64,000 bases of DNA, from contig DS990592.1 of the NCBI GenBank assembly GCA_000155695.1, positions 4,660,060 to 4,724,059 on the forward strand, read 5' to 3'. Shown piece after piece: positions 52,173 through 61,720 of the stretch. A model generated the notes under the pieces. The model saw only the letters and a program-made list of their open reading frames with translations. It was not told where the DNA came from and did not search any database. Source of the DNA: Verrucomicrobiia bacterium DG1235. GTDB lineage: Bacteria > Verrucomicrobiota > Verrucomicrobiia > Opitutales > Opitutaceae. Each line of letters opens with the position of its first letter. The stretch's first letter is position 1. The position numbers and the translations under genes were made by a program.

Positions 52173-53186
52173 TTATAAAGGACGGCCGGATTTGAGGCGG
52201 GCGGTGGGGTCTTCAATTTCGGTCCACTGGAAGAGGGTTGAGGCGGGTCCTTTTTTGAGGGCTTTCCAGAGCTGCTTGTCGTCGCGTTTCTGGAGCTCGA
52301 GATCGCGAATGCCGGCGGAGTCGCAGGAGAGCAGGCGCGTGTAGCCTTTGAATTGTCGGGGGCGGCCGATGAGGCGCGACGCGGCGGAAGGATGAATTGT
52401 GAATTGTGAAGGATGAGGCGGGGAGAGGGTTTTGTTTTGCACGGCGAGGAAGCTATAGGGGAGGCTGCGAAGATCGATCTCCATCAACTGGGCGAAGCGG
52501 GCCCAGAAGCTTTCGGTGAAGGCTTCGACGGGGGGCTTGCCGAAGAAGTGGCACCAATGGCGTCCGTTTTCGACGGTGAGCATGGGGCAGGCTTCGCATT
52601 GAGTGCAGGGGGCGGCGATGTGGAAGTCGGTGCGCAGCGTTTCGCGCAGGGCGATAAGCTTGCGGCTGGCGGAGTAGTCGCCCGGCTCGACGACGAGGAT
52701 CTGGGCGGCGGAGCTGATTTGTTTGGCGAGGGCGTCTTGCGTGTCCTGGCTGAGCTCGGTGAGGGCGTGGGAGACGAGGACGAGGGTGTCGGTGTCTGCG
52801 GTGGATGGGGCGGCGGCGATCTCTACTTTGAGATTTGGGTAGGCGTCGCGGATGGTTTTTTTGGCGAAGCGACAGGCGGCGAGGGAGTGGTCCCAGAGGA
52901 GGACTTCGTCGATGGCGTCGGGGCCGAAATGGGCGAGGACGCGGAGGGTGGCGATGCCGGACCCGCAGCCCCAGTCGAGGATGCGGCGCGCCTGTAGCTG
53001 GAAGCCGGCTTGGTTGGCTTCGGCGAGGGCGTTGTCCCACTTCCAGCCGATGCGGGCTGCGAAGGTGTGGTGGTAGTGGGCGAGGTCTTCCTCGCTCTGC
53101 CAGTAGACGCCGGCAGGTTTTGCGGTGTCGAGGAAGCGGTTGCGGAGGCGTTCGAGGGTGTCCCAGTTGATGTCGATTTCTTGCAT
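52173..53186 (-). CDS. Rsm22-like methyltransferase, small ribosomal subunit type
   Basis: 337 residues. SAM motif I RILDWGCGSGIATLRVL near 68-84 and acidic LLWDHSLAACRFAKK. The Cys cluster PCTQCEACPML with WCHFF (about 192-215) is the iron-sulfur/zinc signature of the Rsm22 family (mitochondrial ribosome assembly and bacterial relatives). Followed by KPPVEAFTESFWARFAQ. Likely acts on rRNA or ribosome assembly in the cytoplasm; the exact target is not visible. Transcribed ahead of patB. Confidence 0.82.
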   Translation of the reverse strand: MQEIDINWDTLERLRNRFLDTAKPAGVYWQSEEDLAHYHHTFAARIGWKWDNALAEANQAGFQLQARRILDWGCGSGIATLRVLAHFGPDAIDEVLLWDHSLAACRFAKKTIRDAYPNLKVEIAAAPSTADTDTLVLVSHALTELSQDTQDALAKQISSAAQILVVEPGDYSASRKLIALRETLRTDFHIAAPCTQCEACPMLTVENGRHWCHFFGKPPVEAFTESFWARFAQLMEIDLRSLPYSFLAVQNKTLSPPHPSQFTIHPSAASRLIGRPRQFKGYTRLLSCDSAGIRDLELQKRDDKQLWKALKKGPASTLFQWTEIEDPTARLKSGRPL

Positions 53187-53686
53187 GCTAAAAGAGGGGG
53201 AGAAAGGTGTTGGGCAGTTGAGGCCTTGTCCAGCGCGGGTTTGGCGATGTTGTTTGCTGCGCGTTTCGCGAAAGAGAAGGCAGGCGCGGCGGGGATTTCT
53301 CTGGCCTTGTCGTTTTGGTGTAGGAAATCGGCGATCCGAGTTTGATCTTCTCTAAGGAGTCGTAGGGGATGCAATTGGTGCCCCTTAGGAAATATTCGGC
53401 GACGAAGCTTCTTCGCATATTCGAAATGGCTTGGAACGGGGTCTAGGCGAATCTGGGGTGAGTATGCTTTGGACGAAAATAAAAAATTCTAATAGGGCAG
53501 CGTTATTGTAGGTAGGTTTCGATGAATTGATCCGTACACGAGCGATAGGGTACGTAGTTAGAACTAGATGAATCGGGAATGCCTAGGGACAAAGAGAAAT
53601 TCTTCCTAGAAACTAGCCTATAGCAATAGGGAGGGATGTTCCTTTTTTCGCTTGGTCAAATCTGAAGTGGGTTTGGATACGATTCC
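53187..53686. other. Intergenic stretch before structured leader
   Basis: Part of the 609-bp gap between the Rsm22-like gene and the secreted protein at 53796. Short frames exist but none has protein-like composition. Small dyads such as CCTAT-AGCA-ATAGG (about 53610-53625) are seen. Nothing else is recognised. Confidence 0.5.
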
Positions 53687-53795
53687 CCATGTGTCGGGAT
53701 TTTCGAAAATCCGATGGGAAGTAAAACGAGAATGAAAGCCGTGGCCTCCATCAAGAGGCCCTATTTTCACGACGTTCCCAAGGTAGCAAAAAGCT
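53687..53795 (+). ncRNA. Structured 5' leader, candidate cis-regulatory RNA
   Basis: Two predicted stem-loops end just before the start codon. Stem 1: CCCA (53687 region) with TGGG (about 53714-53717) enclosing TCGG(G)ATTT / AAATCCGA; its core GGATTTTCGAAAATCC (53697-53712) is a perfect palindrome. Stem 2: TGAAA (53733-53737) with TTTCA (53765-53769) enclosing GGCCTC-CATCAA-GAGGCC (53743-53760). Then CCCAAGGTAGC and AAAAAGCT lead to the ATG at 53796. It does not match a riboswitch class I can name. A leader that controls translation of the secreted protein is the simplest reading. Confidence 0.45.
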
Positions 53796-55907
53796 ATGAA
53801 TTTACCGCACGACAGAATGAAAATATTACTTTTAAATTATTTGGCGAGGAGTGGAAATCGTGTTGCTAGGAGAGGTTTGGCAGCGGCCGCTCGGTGCTGG
53901 CGCAAAGTGGCGCTGTGGGGAGCGATCAGTCTTACAAGTGTCTCGTTTTCCGAAGAGGTTCATCTGGCTTGGATTGACGAGTCAGCGATTGAGCAGGGGT
54001 TCGAGATCGAGAGATCGGTAGATGGAGGCGAGTTCGTGCAGCTGGGTGAAACCGTTGCAAATGAAACAACTTTTATAGATAGGGATGTGCAGTCCGGTTC
54101 GCGTTACGATTATCGTTTGAGGGCGTTTAACCCATTCGGGTATTCAGATTATACGGACGTTGTTTCCACTTTTGTCAGCTCGGATGGAAATGGGCAAGGA
54201 ACGCAGGTCGTATTGACGACTTCCCAAATCGGAGGGCTTCCCAGCGAGGCCACTACTTTTTACGATGAAGATATCAATATGTATCTGATGACGGCGAGTG
54301 GTTTAGGCTACGAGACCCACAAGGACGAAATACGTTTTTCTTATGTGCCGGTTGGCGAGGATTTTTCTCTTACTGCTCAGGTGCACTATTTTAAAGGTGA
54401 TGATGACTTTGCTCGGGTAGGGTTGATGCTGCGCGAGGGATTGGCTGACGACGCGAGGCATGCGTCGGTAGTTGTAAACGAGATGGGCAGTTATGAATCC
54501 TTAGTGCGTTCGGCGCGAGGTGAAGAGGTCGCTCTGAAGATTGGAGAGTCAGTAGGGGATCAGGCTTTTCTCCGCATTCAAGGAAGCGGCGGAACGGTGT
54601 CGCTCTTCTATTCGCACGACGCTTTGGATTGGGAACTCATCGAGAACGTAGACTTCCAGGTGAACGGCGAAGCGCTGCTGGGCTTGGCAATCGGCTCGCA
54701 GCAGATCAGCCAGGTCTCGGGAGCTTTGGTGGAAATTCTAGAATCGAACGTCGATGGGTTTGTCGGCACGTTGCAGCATCCTGACTTGTTTGATCACACG
54801 AATGAAGGTCAGCTGGTTTCCGGGCTGTTGAGCGATCTCGAAGAGGCTCTCGCTGGGGCGTCGCTTGTGCAATGGCCTGATGCGGAGCCAATTGAAGATA
54901 GTATTGATAATGGGGATTTCGAAGCGGGCATGACCGACTGGAGATTCTACACCAATGGATCTGGCAGAGCTAGCATCGTAAGCGACGGCTCCGATAGCGC
55001 CATGCAGATTAATCTTTATTCAAGAGGGTCGAATATTCAACTCTATCAAAATGAGGTATCGCTAGAGCCGAATACCGAGTATACCTTGAGCTTCGATGCG
55101 TATTCGAATACTGGACATGATGTGCGAGTCAGTTTGGCAAAGCACAGCACTCCTTATACAAACTATGGTATTAATAAGGATCGAGTTGACCTGACTACGG
55201 AATGGCAAACGAATACTATCACATTCACTACGAGAAACTTTGGTTCTTCTGTGAGTAATGGTCGACTGTACTTTTGGCTCGCGGATGATGCTCGCCCAGG
55301 AGATCGCTACATGATTGATAATGTACGATTGGTAAAGGCGGGAGCCGAAGCGCCGGTAGATGTCGACCATGGTTTCGAGCTGGAGTCGGAACCAGGGTAT
55401 AGCCTGCCGCTTGAGCTTGATCAGGATCCAGTCGAGGAGGAGCTTGTCAGCGCTATTGATAACGGTGGTTTCGAAACGGATATATCAGATTGGACTTTCT
55501 ATACGAATGGACGAGGAAGCGCTGATCTCAGTAAGCCTGGCTATGGTCAGAGCGAGAGCGCGGTTCTCGTTAAGATTGATAAGGTAGGATCCAATATACA
55601 ATTATATCAAAATGATATATCACTCCTTCCTAATACTTCCTACCGTTTGAGCTTTGCAGCTTACTCGAATGTCGGGCGCGATATGAGCGTATCGCTCTTC
55701 AGGCAAAGCGGAGCTTATGTTAACTATGGCCTAAGCAACGTGAAAGTGGACTTGGGCACGGATTGGGAGGTCTTCACTATCGAGTTCACGACTGGAAATT
55801 TTGACCAAGCAGTTGATGACGGTCGCCTTATCTTCTGGTTCGCAGACCGAATCTGGGGAGGCGAGCGCTACTACATCGATGAGGTTAAGTTGACTGAGTT
55901 GCCTTGA
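53796..55907 (+). CDS. Secreted FN3 / DUF1349-like / duplicated CBM-like protein
   Basis: 703 residues. ATG 53796 or 53817 may start it; a basic N-terminus and hydrophobic VALWGAISLTSVSFSEE resemble a long signal peptide. FN3 domain about 48-132 (HLAWIDESAIEQGFEIERS, SRYDYRLRAFNPFGYSDYT). A lectin-like segment about 150-310 (FSYVPVGEDFSLTAQV, FARVGLMLREG, YSHDALDWELIE) resembles DUF1349. Then two copies of a CBM4/9-like beta-sandwich (about 365-520 and 550-703): each with FE(A/T)xxxDWxFYTNG, SNIQLYQN(E/D)(V/I)SL.PNT, and a closing YxIDxVxL. No catalytic domain, so it probably binds polysaccharide outside the cell. Ends before a clear terminator; preceded by a structured leader. Confidence 0.8.
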   Translation: MNLPHDRMKILLLNYLARSGNRVARRGLAAAARCWRKVALWGAISLTSVSFSEEVHLAWIDESAIEQGFEIERSVDGGEFVQLGETVANETTFIDRDVQSGSRYDYRLRAFNPFGYSDYTDVVSTFVSSDGNGQGTQVVLTTSQIGGLPSEATTFYDEDINMYLMTASGLGYETHKDEIRFSYVPVGEDFSLTAQVHYFKGDDDFARVGLMLREGLADDARHASVVVNEMGSYESLVRSARGEEVALKIGESVGDQAFLRIQGSGGTVSLFYSHDALDWELIENVDFQVNGEALLGLAIGSQQISQVSGALVEILESNVDGFVGTLQHPDLFDHTNEGQLVSGLLSDLEEALAGASLVQWPDAEPIEDSIDNGDFEAGMTDWRFYTNGSGRASIVSDGSDSAMQINLYSRGSNIQLYQNEVSLEPNTEYTLSFDAYSNTGHDVRVSLAKHSTPYTNYGINKDRVDLTTEWQTNTITFTTRNFGSSVSNGRLYFWLADDARPGDRYMIDNVRLVKAGAEAPVDVDHGFELESEPGYSLPLELDQDPVEEELVSAIDNGGFETDISDWTFYTNGRGSADLSKPGYGQSESAVLVKIDKVGSNIQLYQNDISLLPNTSYRLSFAAYSNVGRDMSVSLFRQSGAYVNYGLSNVKVDLGTDWEVFTIEFTTGNFDQAVDDGRLIFWFADRIWGGERYYIDEVKLTELP

Positions 55908-55976
55908 AGCGGAGGGCATCGTTAATGGCAGTTGCTTTGGCTTGATCGCTCGCGGGTCGGGAGCGATTGAAGAGGC

Positions 55977-56011
55977 AGAAGGTCGGCGGTTTGCTGGCCT
56001 TCTTTCTTTTT
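55977..56011 (+). terminator. Rho-independent terminator after secreted CBM-like protein
   Basis: AGAAGGTCGGC (55977-55987) pairs with GCTGGCCTTCT (55993-56003), two G-T wobbles, five-base loop, followed by TTCTTTTT. Confidence 0.8.
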
Positions 56012-56083
56012 GGAAGGGAGCGAGGGCTATCTGCGGGATGAGGCTTGTCTTGAGGGCTTGGGCTGTCTGAATCGGCCGTTTCA

Positions 56084-57820
56084 ATGAAAACGATTTGGAG
56101 AGTTTCGACGTACTTGTTTCGCTACAAGTGGATGTTTTGGGGAACGATCGCCTTGGCGATTGGCAGCACGCTGTTCTACTTGGTGGTTCCAAAGGTGGCC
56201 GGTTTCATCGTGAACAAGCTGGTAGGGCAGGAGAGTTTGGATGGTTATTGGCCGTTGGTAGCGATTTTGGTCGGCTGTTTCGCGATGCGCGAGCTGCTCA
56301 ACTCTCTTCGGATTCGGCTGAATAACGTGCTCGAGCAGAAGGTCTTGATCGATCTGCGCCTCGATCTGCACACCAAGCTGCTGGACTTGCCGGTGCGCTA
56401 TTTCGACAGTCGCAAATCGGGGGATATCGCATCGCGGGTGATCGAGGACGTGCAGAATGTGGAGCGGGTGATTCTCGATGGAACGGAGCAGGGGAGCACA
56501 GCCTTGCTGACGCTTTTCGGGGTTTGCGGGATGATGTTCTATTCGGAGCCTCGATTAGCGACGCTGATGATTCTGCCTATTCCGGTGATGGTTCTGCTCT
56601 CGCGGCTGCATTTCAAGACGCAGAGCGTGAACTGGCGAAAGGTGCGCAAGGCGTCTGGAGAGCTTAGCTCGCTGTTGATCGAGGACATTCAGGGAAATCG
56701 CCTCATCAACTCCTTCGCTCTCAAGGATCGGGAAAAGGGCCGCTTTTCGGATAAGGCGCATGAACTGCGGAAGTACACGCTCCGCGGGATGTTTCGCTGG
56801 TCTTTGCAAGGACCGCTCAATGGCTTCATCGTCAGTCTCGGGACGGTGGCGGTAATCGGGTATGGCGGATATCTGACTTTCTCGGAGCCAGAAACGTTCA
56901 AGACCGGAGATTTGGTGGAGTATTTGCTTTTCTGTTACATGCTTTACGCGCCGCTTACCTTGTTTTCTTCCTTGAACAATATGTTCGCGACCGGCAAGGC
57001 TTCGGCGGAGCGCGTGTTTGATTTGTTGGATTATCCGATTGATATCAAGGATCCGGATACGGCGAAGCCCTTTCCGGCGTCTCCGCTTGAGATTTGTTTC
57101 AATGCGGTGGATTTCAACTATTCGGAGCGGTCGAACTTGTTGAGCGATTTTTCTTTGATCATGCCAGCTGGAAAAGTAACGGCTTTGGTCGGCCATACGG
57201 GGGCGGGCAAGTCGACGGTGGCGAATCTGCTGCAGCGCTACTATGACGTGAGCGAGGGATCGGTGACGATCAATGGGGTAGACGTGCGGGAGCTGACGCT
57301 ACAGTCGCTGCGTTCTAATATTGGCATGGTGGCGCAGGACCCGTTTCTTTTCGACGGGTCGATTCGCGATAACCTTCAGCTGGCCCGGGAAGGGGCGAGT
57401 GACGAGGAGCTGAGACAGGCCTTGGAAGGAGCGTGCGCGTGGGAATTTGTATCCAAACTGCCTGACGGAATGGACACCTTGATAGGCGAGCGCGGCATTC
57501 GGCTTAGTATGGGCGAAAAGCAACGGCTGACGATTGCTCGCGTGATTCTAAGAAATCCACCGCTGGTGATTTTGGATGAAGCAACTTCGGCCGTGGATAC
57601 GCTGACGGAAGCTAAGATACAGGCAGCAGTGGACAATCTGGTGAAGGAGCGGACGACGCTCGTGATCGCTCATCGGCTATCAACGGTTTTGAAGGCGGAC
57701 AAGATTGTGGTGCTAGATCAAGGCCGTATCATTGAAACGGGCACGCATGACGAGCTGATTCACATTGACGGGCATTACGCGAACCTGTGGAAAGTGCAGA
57801 CTGATTTGATTGGGGACTAG
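56084..57820 (+). CDS. ABC exporter half-transporter (MsbA/multidrug type)
   Basis: 578 residues, fused membrane and ATPase domains, works as a homodimer in the inner membrane. Six membrane helices in the first 310 residues (for example MFWGTIALAIGSTLFYLVV, VEYLLFCYMLYAPLTLFSSL). ATPase: Walker A VGHTGAGKST near 369, signature RLSMGEKQRL near 474 instead of the usual LSGGQ, Walker B PPLVILDEATSAVD near 494 and the H-loop VIAHRLST near 528. Substrate unknown: lipid, drug or peptide. Starts at ATG 56084 without a clear ribosome site; alone between a terminator and the TonB receptor gene. Confidence 0.92.
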   Translation: MKTIWRVSTYLFRYKWMFWGTIALAIGSTLFYLVVPKVAGFIVNKLVGQESLDGYWPLVAILVGCFAMRELLNSLRIRLNNVLEQKVLIDLRLDLHTKLLDLPVRYFDSRKSGDIASRVIEDVQNVERVILDGTEQGSTALLTLFGVCGMMFYSEPRLATLMILPIPVMVLLSRLHFKTQSVNWRKVRKASGELSSLLIEDIQGNRLINSFALKDREKGRFSDKAHELRKYTLRGMFRWSLQGPLNGFIVSLGTVAVIGYGGYLTFSEPETFKTGDLVEYLLFCYMLYAPLTLFSSLNNMFATGKASAERVFDLLDYPIDIKDPDTAKPFPASPLEICFNAVDFNYSERSNLLSDFSLIMPAGKVTALVGHTGAGKSTVANLLQRYYDVSEGSVTINGVDVRELTLQSLRSNIGMVAQDPFLFDGSIRDNLQLAREGASDEELRQALEGACAWEFVSKLPDGMDTLIGERGIRLSMGEKQRLTIARVILRNPPLVILDEATSAVDTLTEAKIQAAVDNLVKERTTLVIAHRLSTVLKADKIVVLDQGRIIETGTHDELIHIDGHYANLWKVQTDLIGD

Positions 57821-57870
57821 ATTTAGGTGAATTGAAGGGAGTTGTTTTTTTATTAGGATTGGTGAAATGT

Positions 57871-57890
57871 AGTATAAAATACTGTTTTTT
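57871..57890 (+). terminator. Possible weak terminator after ABC exporter
   Basis: AGTAT-AAA-ATACT followed by GTTTTTT, 50 bases past the stop. The stem has only five base pairs and is AT-rich, so this is a weak candidate. Confidence 0.3.
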
Positions 57891-58098
57891 ATAGTTTGGC
57901 TTATTTGGAGCGTTTTATCTGGTTGGAAGGCAGGTGTTTGTAGATCGTTCCTTTGAAGAAGGGACTTGGGTTTCATGGAATGGGCGATCATTTGATGGGG
58001 AGGATGGTAGCGGGCATTTCTTGGTTTTGCGGTTTTGCGAAAAGTGGTTAGCTTTCTGAAGTTACTCTGCTGGGAGCTTGTTTGAGTTCGTTCGAGAA

Positions 58099-61000
58099 AT
58101 GTCCGGTTTACTGCAGCCTGAATCGTTTGAGCGCCGATTGGTACTTACCTTGCGGCGTTTAAGCAGTGTAGTGGGATTCGGACTACTGTTTGGAACCAGG
58201 ATTTTCGCTCAAGAGTCGGGGGAGGATCGGGAGGTGTATGAACTGTCTCCGTTCGTCGTCGATGCGAGTGAAGATGATCGGTATTGGTCGTCGAATTCAG
58301 TTTCAGGCACCAGTCTGAATACGCGAATTCAGGATTTGCCAATGTCGATTGAAGTAATAAACGGACAGTTTATCGAGGACTTGGGGGCGACAAACCTTGA
58401 GGAGGCCCTGGCCTATTCTTCGGGGATCTTTCAGAGTGATTTGAGTGACGAGATCAGGACTTTGGGGGCGAATCGGTACGGAAGCGCCGACGTGTCGCCT
58501 TCGTCTCTGGGAGGGGTGAACGGTCACTATGACAAGGCTTTGGTCATTCGCGGATTTAATGTGCCTTTTCAGAATAGGGATGGGTTTCGCTATGGAGGTT
58601 TGGTAGCTCAATACGGAACGATACTTGGGGGTATTTCGGATGCTTCGAATATTGATCGTTTGGAGGTTGTGCGGGGTCCGAATTCGCTGCTTTATGGTGT
58701 GGGCGTATTGTCGGGTATCGTGAACGTAATACCGAAGCGGCCCTTGTCGGCGCAGTCGCGAGAGTTTTCGGTAGGAGTGGGCAGCGAGGGTTACTGGAGA
58801 ACAACGATTGGCGCAACGGGTCCCTTGTCGAAAGACTTGTGGGGTGGGCGTTTGAACTATCGTTTCGGGGCGACGCTAGAGAATGGCGATCATTGGACGG
58901 ATTGGCGGAGCAAGGATCTCGAGTATTATGTTGGGCAATTGGAATGGTACACTGATCGGGTATCGTTCCTTGTCGAAGGCCAGTTTGCCGATCAAGTGGA
59001 GTGGGGTATCGGGGACCAGCATATTCATGACGATGTGACGGGAGCGTATGACAAGGGGTACCGAAACGAGTACGGTGAGCAAGTTAACTGGACGAAGAGT
59101 CTAGGAGGATTGTCGGAAAGTTTTCGTATCACCGGACCGGATACGTATCACTCGAGAAGGGAAGGGAATCTGCTGGCAAATTTGGATTTCACGCCGATTG
59201 ACGATTTGACGATCTCGGTGGGGGCTTTTCTGACAGGCTCCGACGAGGAGACCTTTGATGTGAATGTTTCTACGATTGTGAACAGTGGGGATGACTATTT
59301 TGATGAGTTTGATTTGGCGCCATTGGTTCAAAGAGGCGAGAATACAGCGACGGAGGACTGGGGGAAGATTCAAGCTTGGTCGGATGCTGTGGTTACGATT
59401 CGCTCTAACGACCACCTCAAGGTTTTGCAGAAAGAATGGGACCCTCGTGACATAAGGGATTTTCGAACGGTGAGGTACTGGTGGGAGAAGCGTCCTGAGT
59501 CTACAGATACGGAGCAGTACCGGATTCGGTTGAGCTACGATTTCGAGTCTAGACTGTGGGGAGATTCGATGGCGAAGCACCGTTTTTTAGTAGGGCGGCA
59601 CGATATCAAGGATGACGTAGATGTGGTGGTTGGCGATGCTGAGATTGACTGGCAGTACGCGATTGGGAAAGAGCTCGCGGATAGTGATCCTCTGCATTTT
59701 AGGTCGATCGATGACCATAGCGTCTTTCGTTATCAGGGTGAGCAGTTGTCTATTCCCGGTCGTGAATTTCGCAATGTAGAGATGTGGTTCACGGGTCACT
59801 ACGCCCTTTATCAAGGTCAGTTGCTTGATGATAAGCTTGGTTTGGTTTTTGGAGCGCGTCGTGATCGATACCAGGCTCGCGATCGACTCTATGACCGGTT
59901 CGATGATGAGGCTTATTATGGGGATAGTTACACGGGACAGAATACTGCGGTCGCGCCAGATGCATGGACAGGAGTGGTTGAGAATCCCGGTAATGAAACC
60001 TTTGGATTCTATCCCGCTATAGAAGGAGTAAGTGAGTATATCCCGCATCCCGATCGGGCCGAGAAAACGACAACGAAGATGTTCGCGGTTGACTACGAGC
60101 TCCGCGAAGGCCTCTCACTCTACGCTTTGAGCTCCGAGGGACTGATGCCCAATACGGGAGTTCGGGATGGTAACTTGGAGGGATTTCCTTCGGAAAAGAG
60201 CACGAGCGAGGAGGTAGGTGTAAAGTTCGATTTGATGGAGGGAAAGTTGTCGGGATCTGTATCCACTTATCGGATAGAGCGTGAGAATGCGTTGTGGGAT
60301 TTCTATTTTGCTCCCGCTCCGGCGAGGTGGGTGGGAGGGGTTGTGCATCCAACGGATGAACTGGCGGCAGGCGAAGGTTATGATCCCAGCTTGGTGCTTA
60401 GTGGAACGTTGCCGGCATCGTATGGAGGGTCGGTGTACTTCTATCCAGAAGGAGTGGAGCTTGGTGAAGTGGCTCGCGATGTTTTTGACGACGAGGGAAA
60501 TTTGGTAGGGTCAGTTTCGGAGTATCCAGACGGACTATTGGCTGTAGGTTATGGGGTAGGCGGACCTCCGAACCCGTTCAACTTCGCATTCTATGACTAT
60601 AACAAGTTGGATTTGCCAGCTATAGATAAATACGGAAACGAAATAGGTCACACCTGGCGTTACTTTCTTGAGAAGGCGTTTGCGGATGGAGGGCGAGCTG
60701 AGCGGGCGTTTACGGGAGAGTTTGGATCTGAGAACTTTTATCCTGTTCACTATTTTAGAATTCCGAATCAGGACTATTTGATGAATCCCAGTGACAGGCT
60801 GGGCGCGATCGTTTCTTACACTGACGAGGCTAAAGGAGTCGATATGCAGCTAGTGTATTCGCCTTCGCGTAGGCTGCAATTGGTTTTCAATTACGCGCAT
60901 ACGGAGAGAGAGGCGATTACACCGTTCCTAATGGCTGAAGCGAACGATCCAGATACGGGAGAAGCGTTGGGAAGTGAATACGATGTTTGGGTATTTCGAT

Positions 61001-61527
61001 TTGGGCGGGAGGCTTTCGGGCTAGAGGAGCATGATGTCGATGGGGACGGGGTGGTCGATCAGGTGACCAAGAACGGTCAGCCTGTGTCGATGGGTGATGT
61101 CAGCCCGAATGATTCGATCGCTGGTCTGCAGGGGGTCAGCCTTTATACCGGTTCGGAAGATTCGGCTTCACTTTGGGCTAATTACGATTTTTTGGAAGGT
61201 AGATTGAGGGGGTTGAATTCGAGTTTTGGATTGATCTATACCGGACCCGCTGAGACATCGATACCGATTGGCGGTATTGCGGTGGGTGAAAACTCGTTTG
61301 GCACACCAGCAACGGAAGAGCGGTACCGGATAGATTTAGGACTTGGGTACCGGTGGAAATTTTCTGAAGCGGACTTAAAGCTTCAGCTAAATGTTTATAA
61401 TATGTTGGATGATCGAAAAGGGCAGTCGATTGTTTATTACAGAAATGGAGAAGAAGGGGTTCAGAGACGAACTGATGTGTATTATAGTCGGAGAAGTTTG
61501 CGTTTAACTTTAAGTGCGCGTTTCTAG
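58099..61527 (+). CDS. TonB-dependent outer-membrane receptor
   Basis: 1142 residues from ATG 58099; a TTG at 58078 directly after GGGAG is an alternative start. Signal region VGFGLLFGTRIFAQES. The start of the mature part, YELSPFVVDASEDDRYW, is typical of Opitutia receptors. Plug domain about 75-230: DLPMSIEVINGQFIEDLG, ALVIRGFNVPF, IDRLEVVRGPNSLLYGVGVLSGIVNVIPKRP. A long beta-barrel follows with many extracellular loops and ends in the C-terminal aromatic SLRLTLSARF. Would import a siderophore, saccharide or similar with TonB energy; the substrate is unknown, but sugar-rich neighbours (CBM-like protein, sulfatase-like protein) make polysaccharide a possibility. Followed by a terminator. Confidence 0.92.
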   Translation: MSGLLQPESFERRLVLTLRRLSSVVGFGLLFGTRIFAQESGEDREVYELSPFVVDASEDDRYWSSNSVSGTSLNTRIQDLPMSIEVINGQFIEDLGATNLEEALAYSSGIFQSDLSDEIRTLGANRYGSADVSPSSLGGVNGHYDKALVIRGFNVPFQNRDGFRYGGLVAQYGTILGGISDASNIDRLEVVRGPNSLLYGVGVLSGIVNVIPKRPLSAQSREFSVGVGSEGYWRTTIGATGPLSKDLWGGRLNYRFGATLENGDHWTDWRSKDLEYYVGQLEWYTDRVSFLVEGQFADQVEWGIGDQHIHDDVTGAYDKGYRNEYGEQVNWTKSLGGLSESFRITGPDTYHSRREGNLLANLDFTPIDDLTISVGAFLTGSDEETFDVNVSTIVNSGDDYFDEFDLAPLVQRGENTATEDWGKIQAWSDAVVTIRSNDHLKVLQKEWDPRDIRDFRTVRYWWEKRPESTDTEQYRIRLSYDFESRLWGDSMAKHRFLVGRHDIKDDVDVVVGDAEIDWQYAIGKELADSDPLHFRSIDDHSVFRYQGEQLSIPGREFRNVEMWFTGHYALYQGQLLDDKLGLVFGARRDRYQARDRLYDRFDDEAYYGDSYTGQNTAVAPDAWTGVVENPGNETFGFYPAIEGVSEYIPHPDRAEKTTTKMFAVDYELREGLSLYALSSEGLMPNTGVRDGNLEGFPSEKSTSEEVGVKFDLMEGKLSGSVSTYRIERENALWDFYFAPAPARWVGGVVHPTDELAAGEGYDPSLVLSGTLPASYGGSVYFYPEGVELGEVARDVFDDEGNLVGSVSEYPDGLLAVGYGVGGPPNPFNFAFYDYNKLDLPAIDKYGNEIGHTWRYFLEKAFADGGRAERAFTGEFGSENFYPVHYFRIPNQDYLMNPSDRLGAIVSYTDEAKGVDMQLVYSPSRRLQLVFNYAHTEREAITPFLMAEANDPDTGEALGSEYDVWVFRFGREAFGLEEHDVDGDGVVDQVTKNGQPVSMGDVSPNDSIAGLQGVSLYTGSEDSASLWANYDFLEGRLRGLNSSFGLIYTGPAETSIPIGGIAVGENSFGTPATEERYRIDLGLGYRWKFSEADLKLQLNVYNMLDDRKGQSIVYYRNGEEGVQRRTDVYYSRRSLRLTLSARF

Positions 61528-61554
61528 GGGACTGTGTAGTGTGGTCTAGAAGAG

Positions 61555-61577
61555 TCCGCGTTTATGCGGGATCTTTT
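61555..61577 (+). terminator. Terminator after TonB receptor
   Basis: CCGC (61556-61559) pairs with GCGG (61566-61569), loop GTTTAT, then GATCTTTTT. It lies in the 193-bp gap to the convergent FG-GAP gene. Confidence 0.6.
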
Positions 61578-61720
61578 TAAAAAGACGAAGCTAGGGAAGC
61601 AAAGCTTAGGCCGAGGCTCAGCTGAGACTGTCAGTGGCAGCCCCGACCAATGAATTTCTGTTGATTGATGTTTATAGATATTGGAGGGATCGTTGCGTGA
61701 TTGTGCTGTCAGTGTTCAGG

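Noticed and set aside
53188-53418. Minus-strand 76-codon frame in the gap before the secreted protein
   Set aside because: Pro/Arg/Ser-rich, no ribosome site, overlaps no recognised family.
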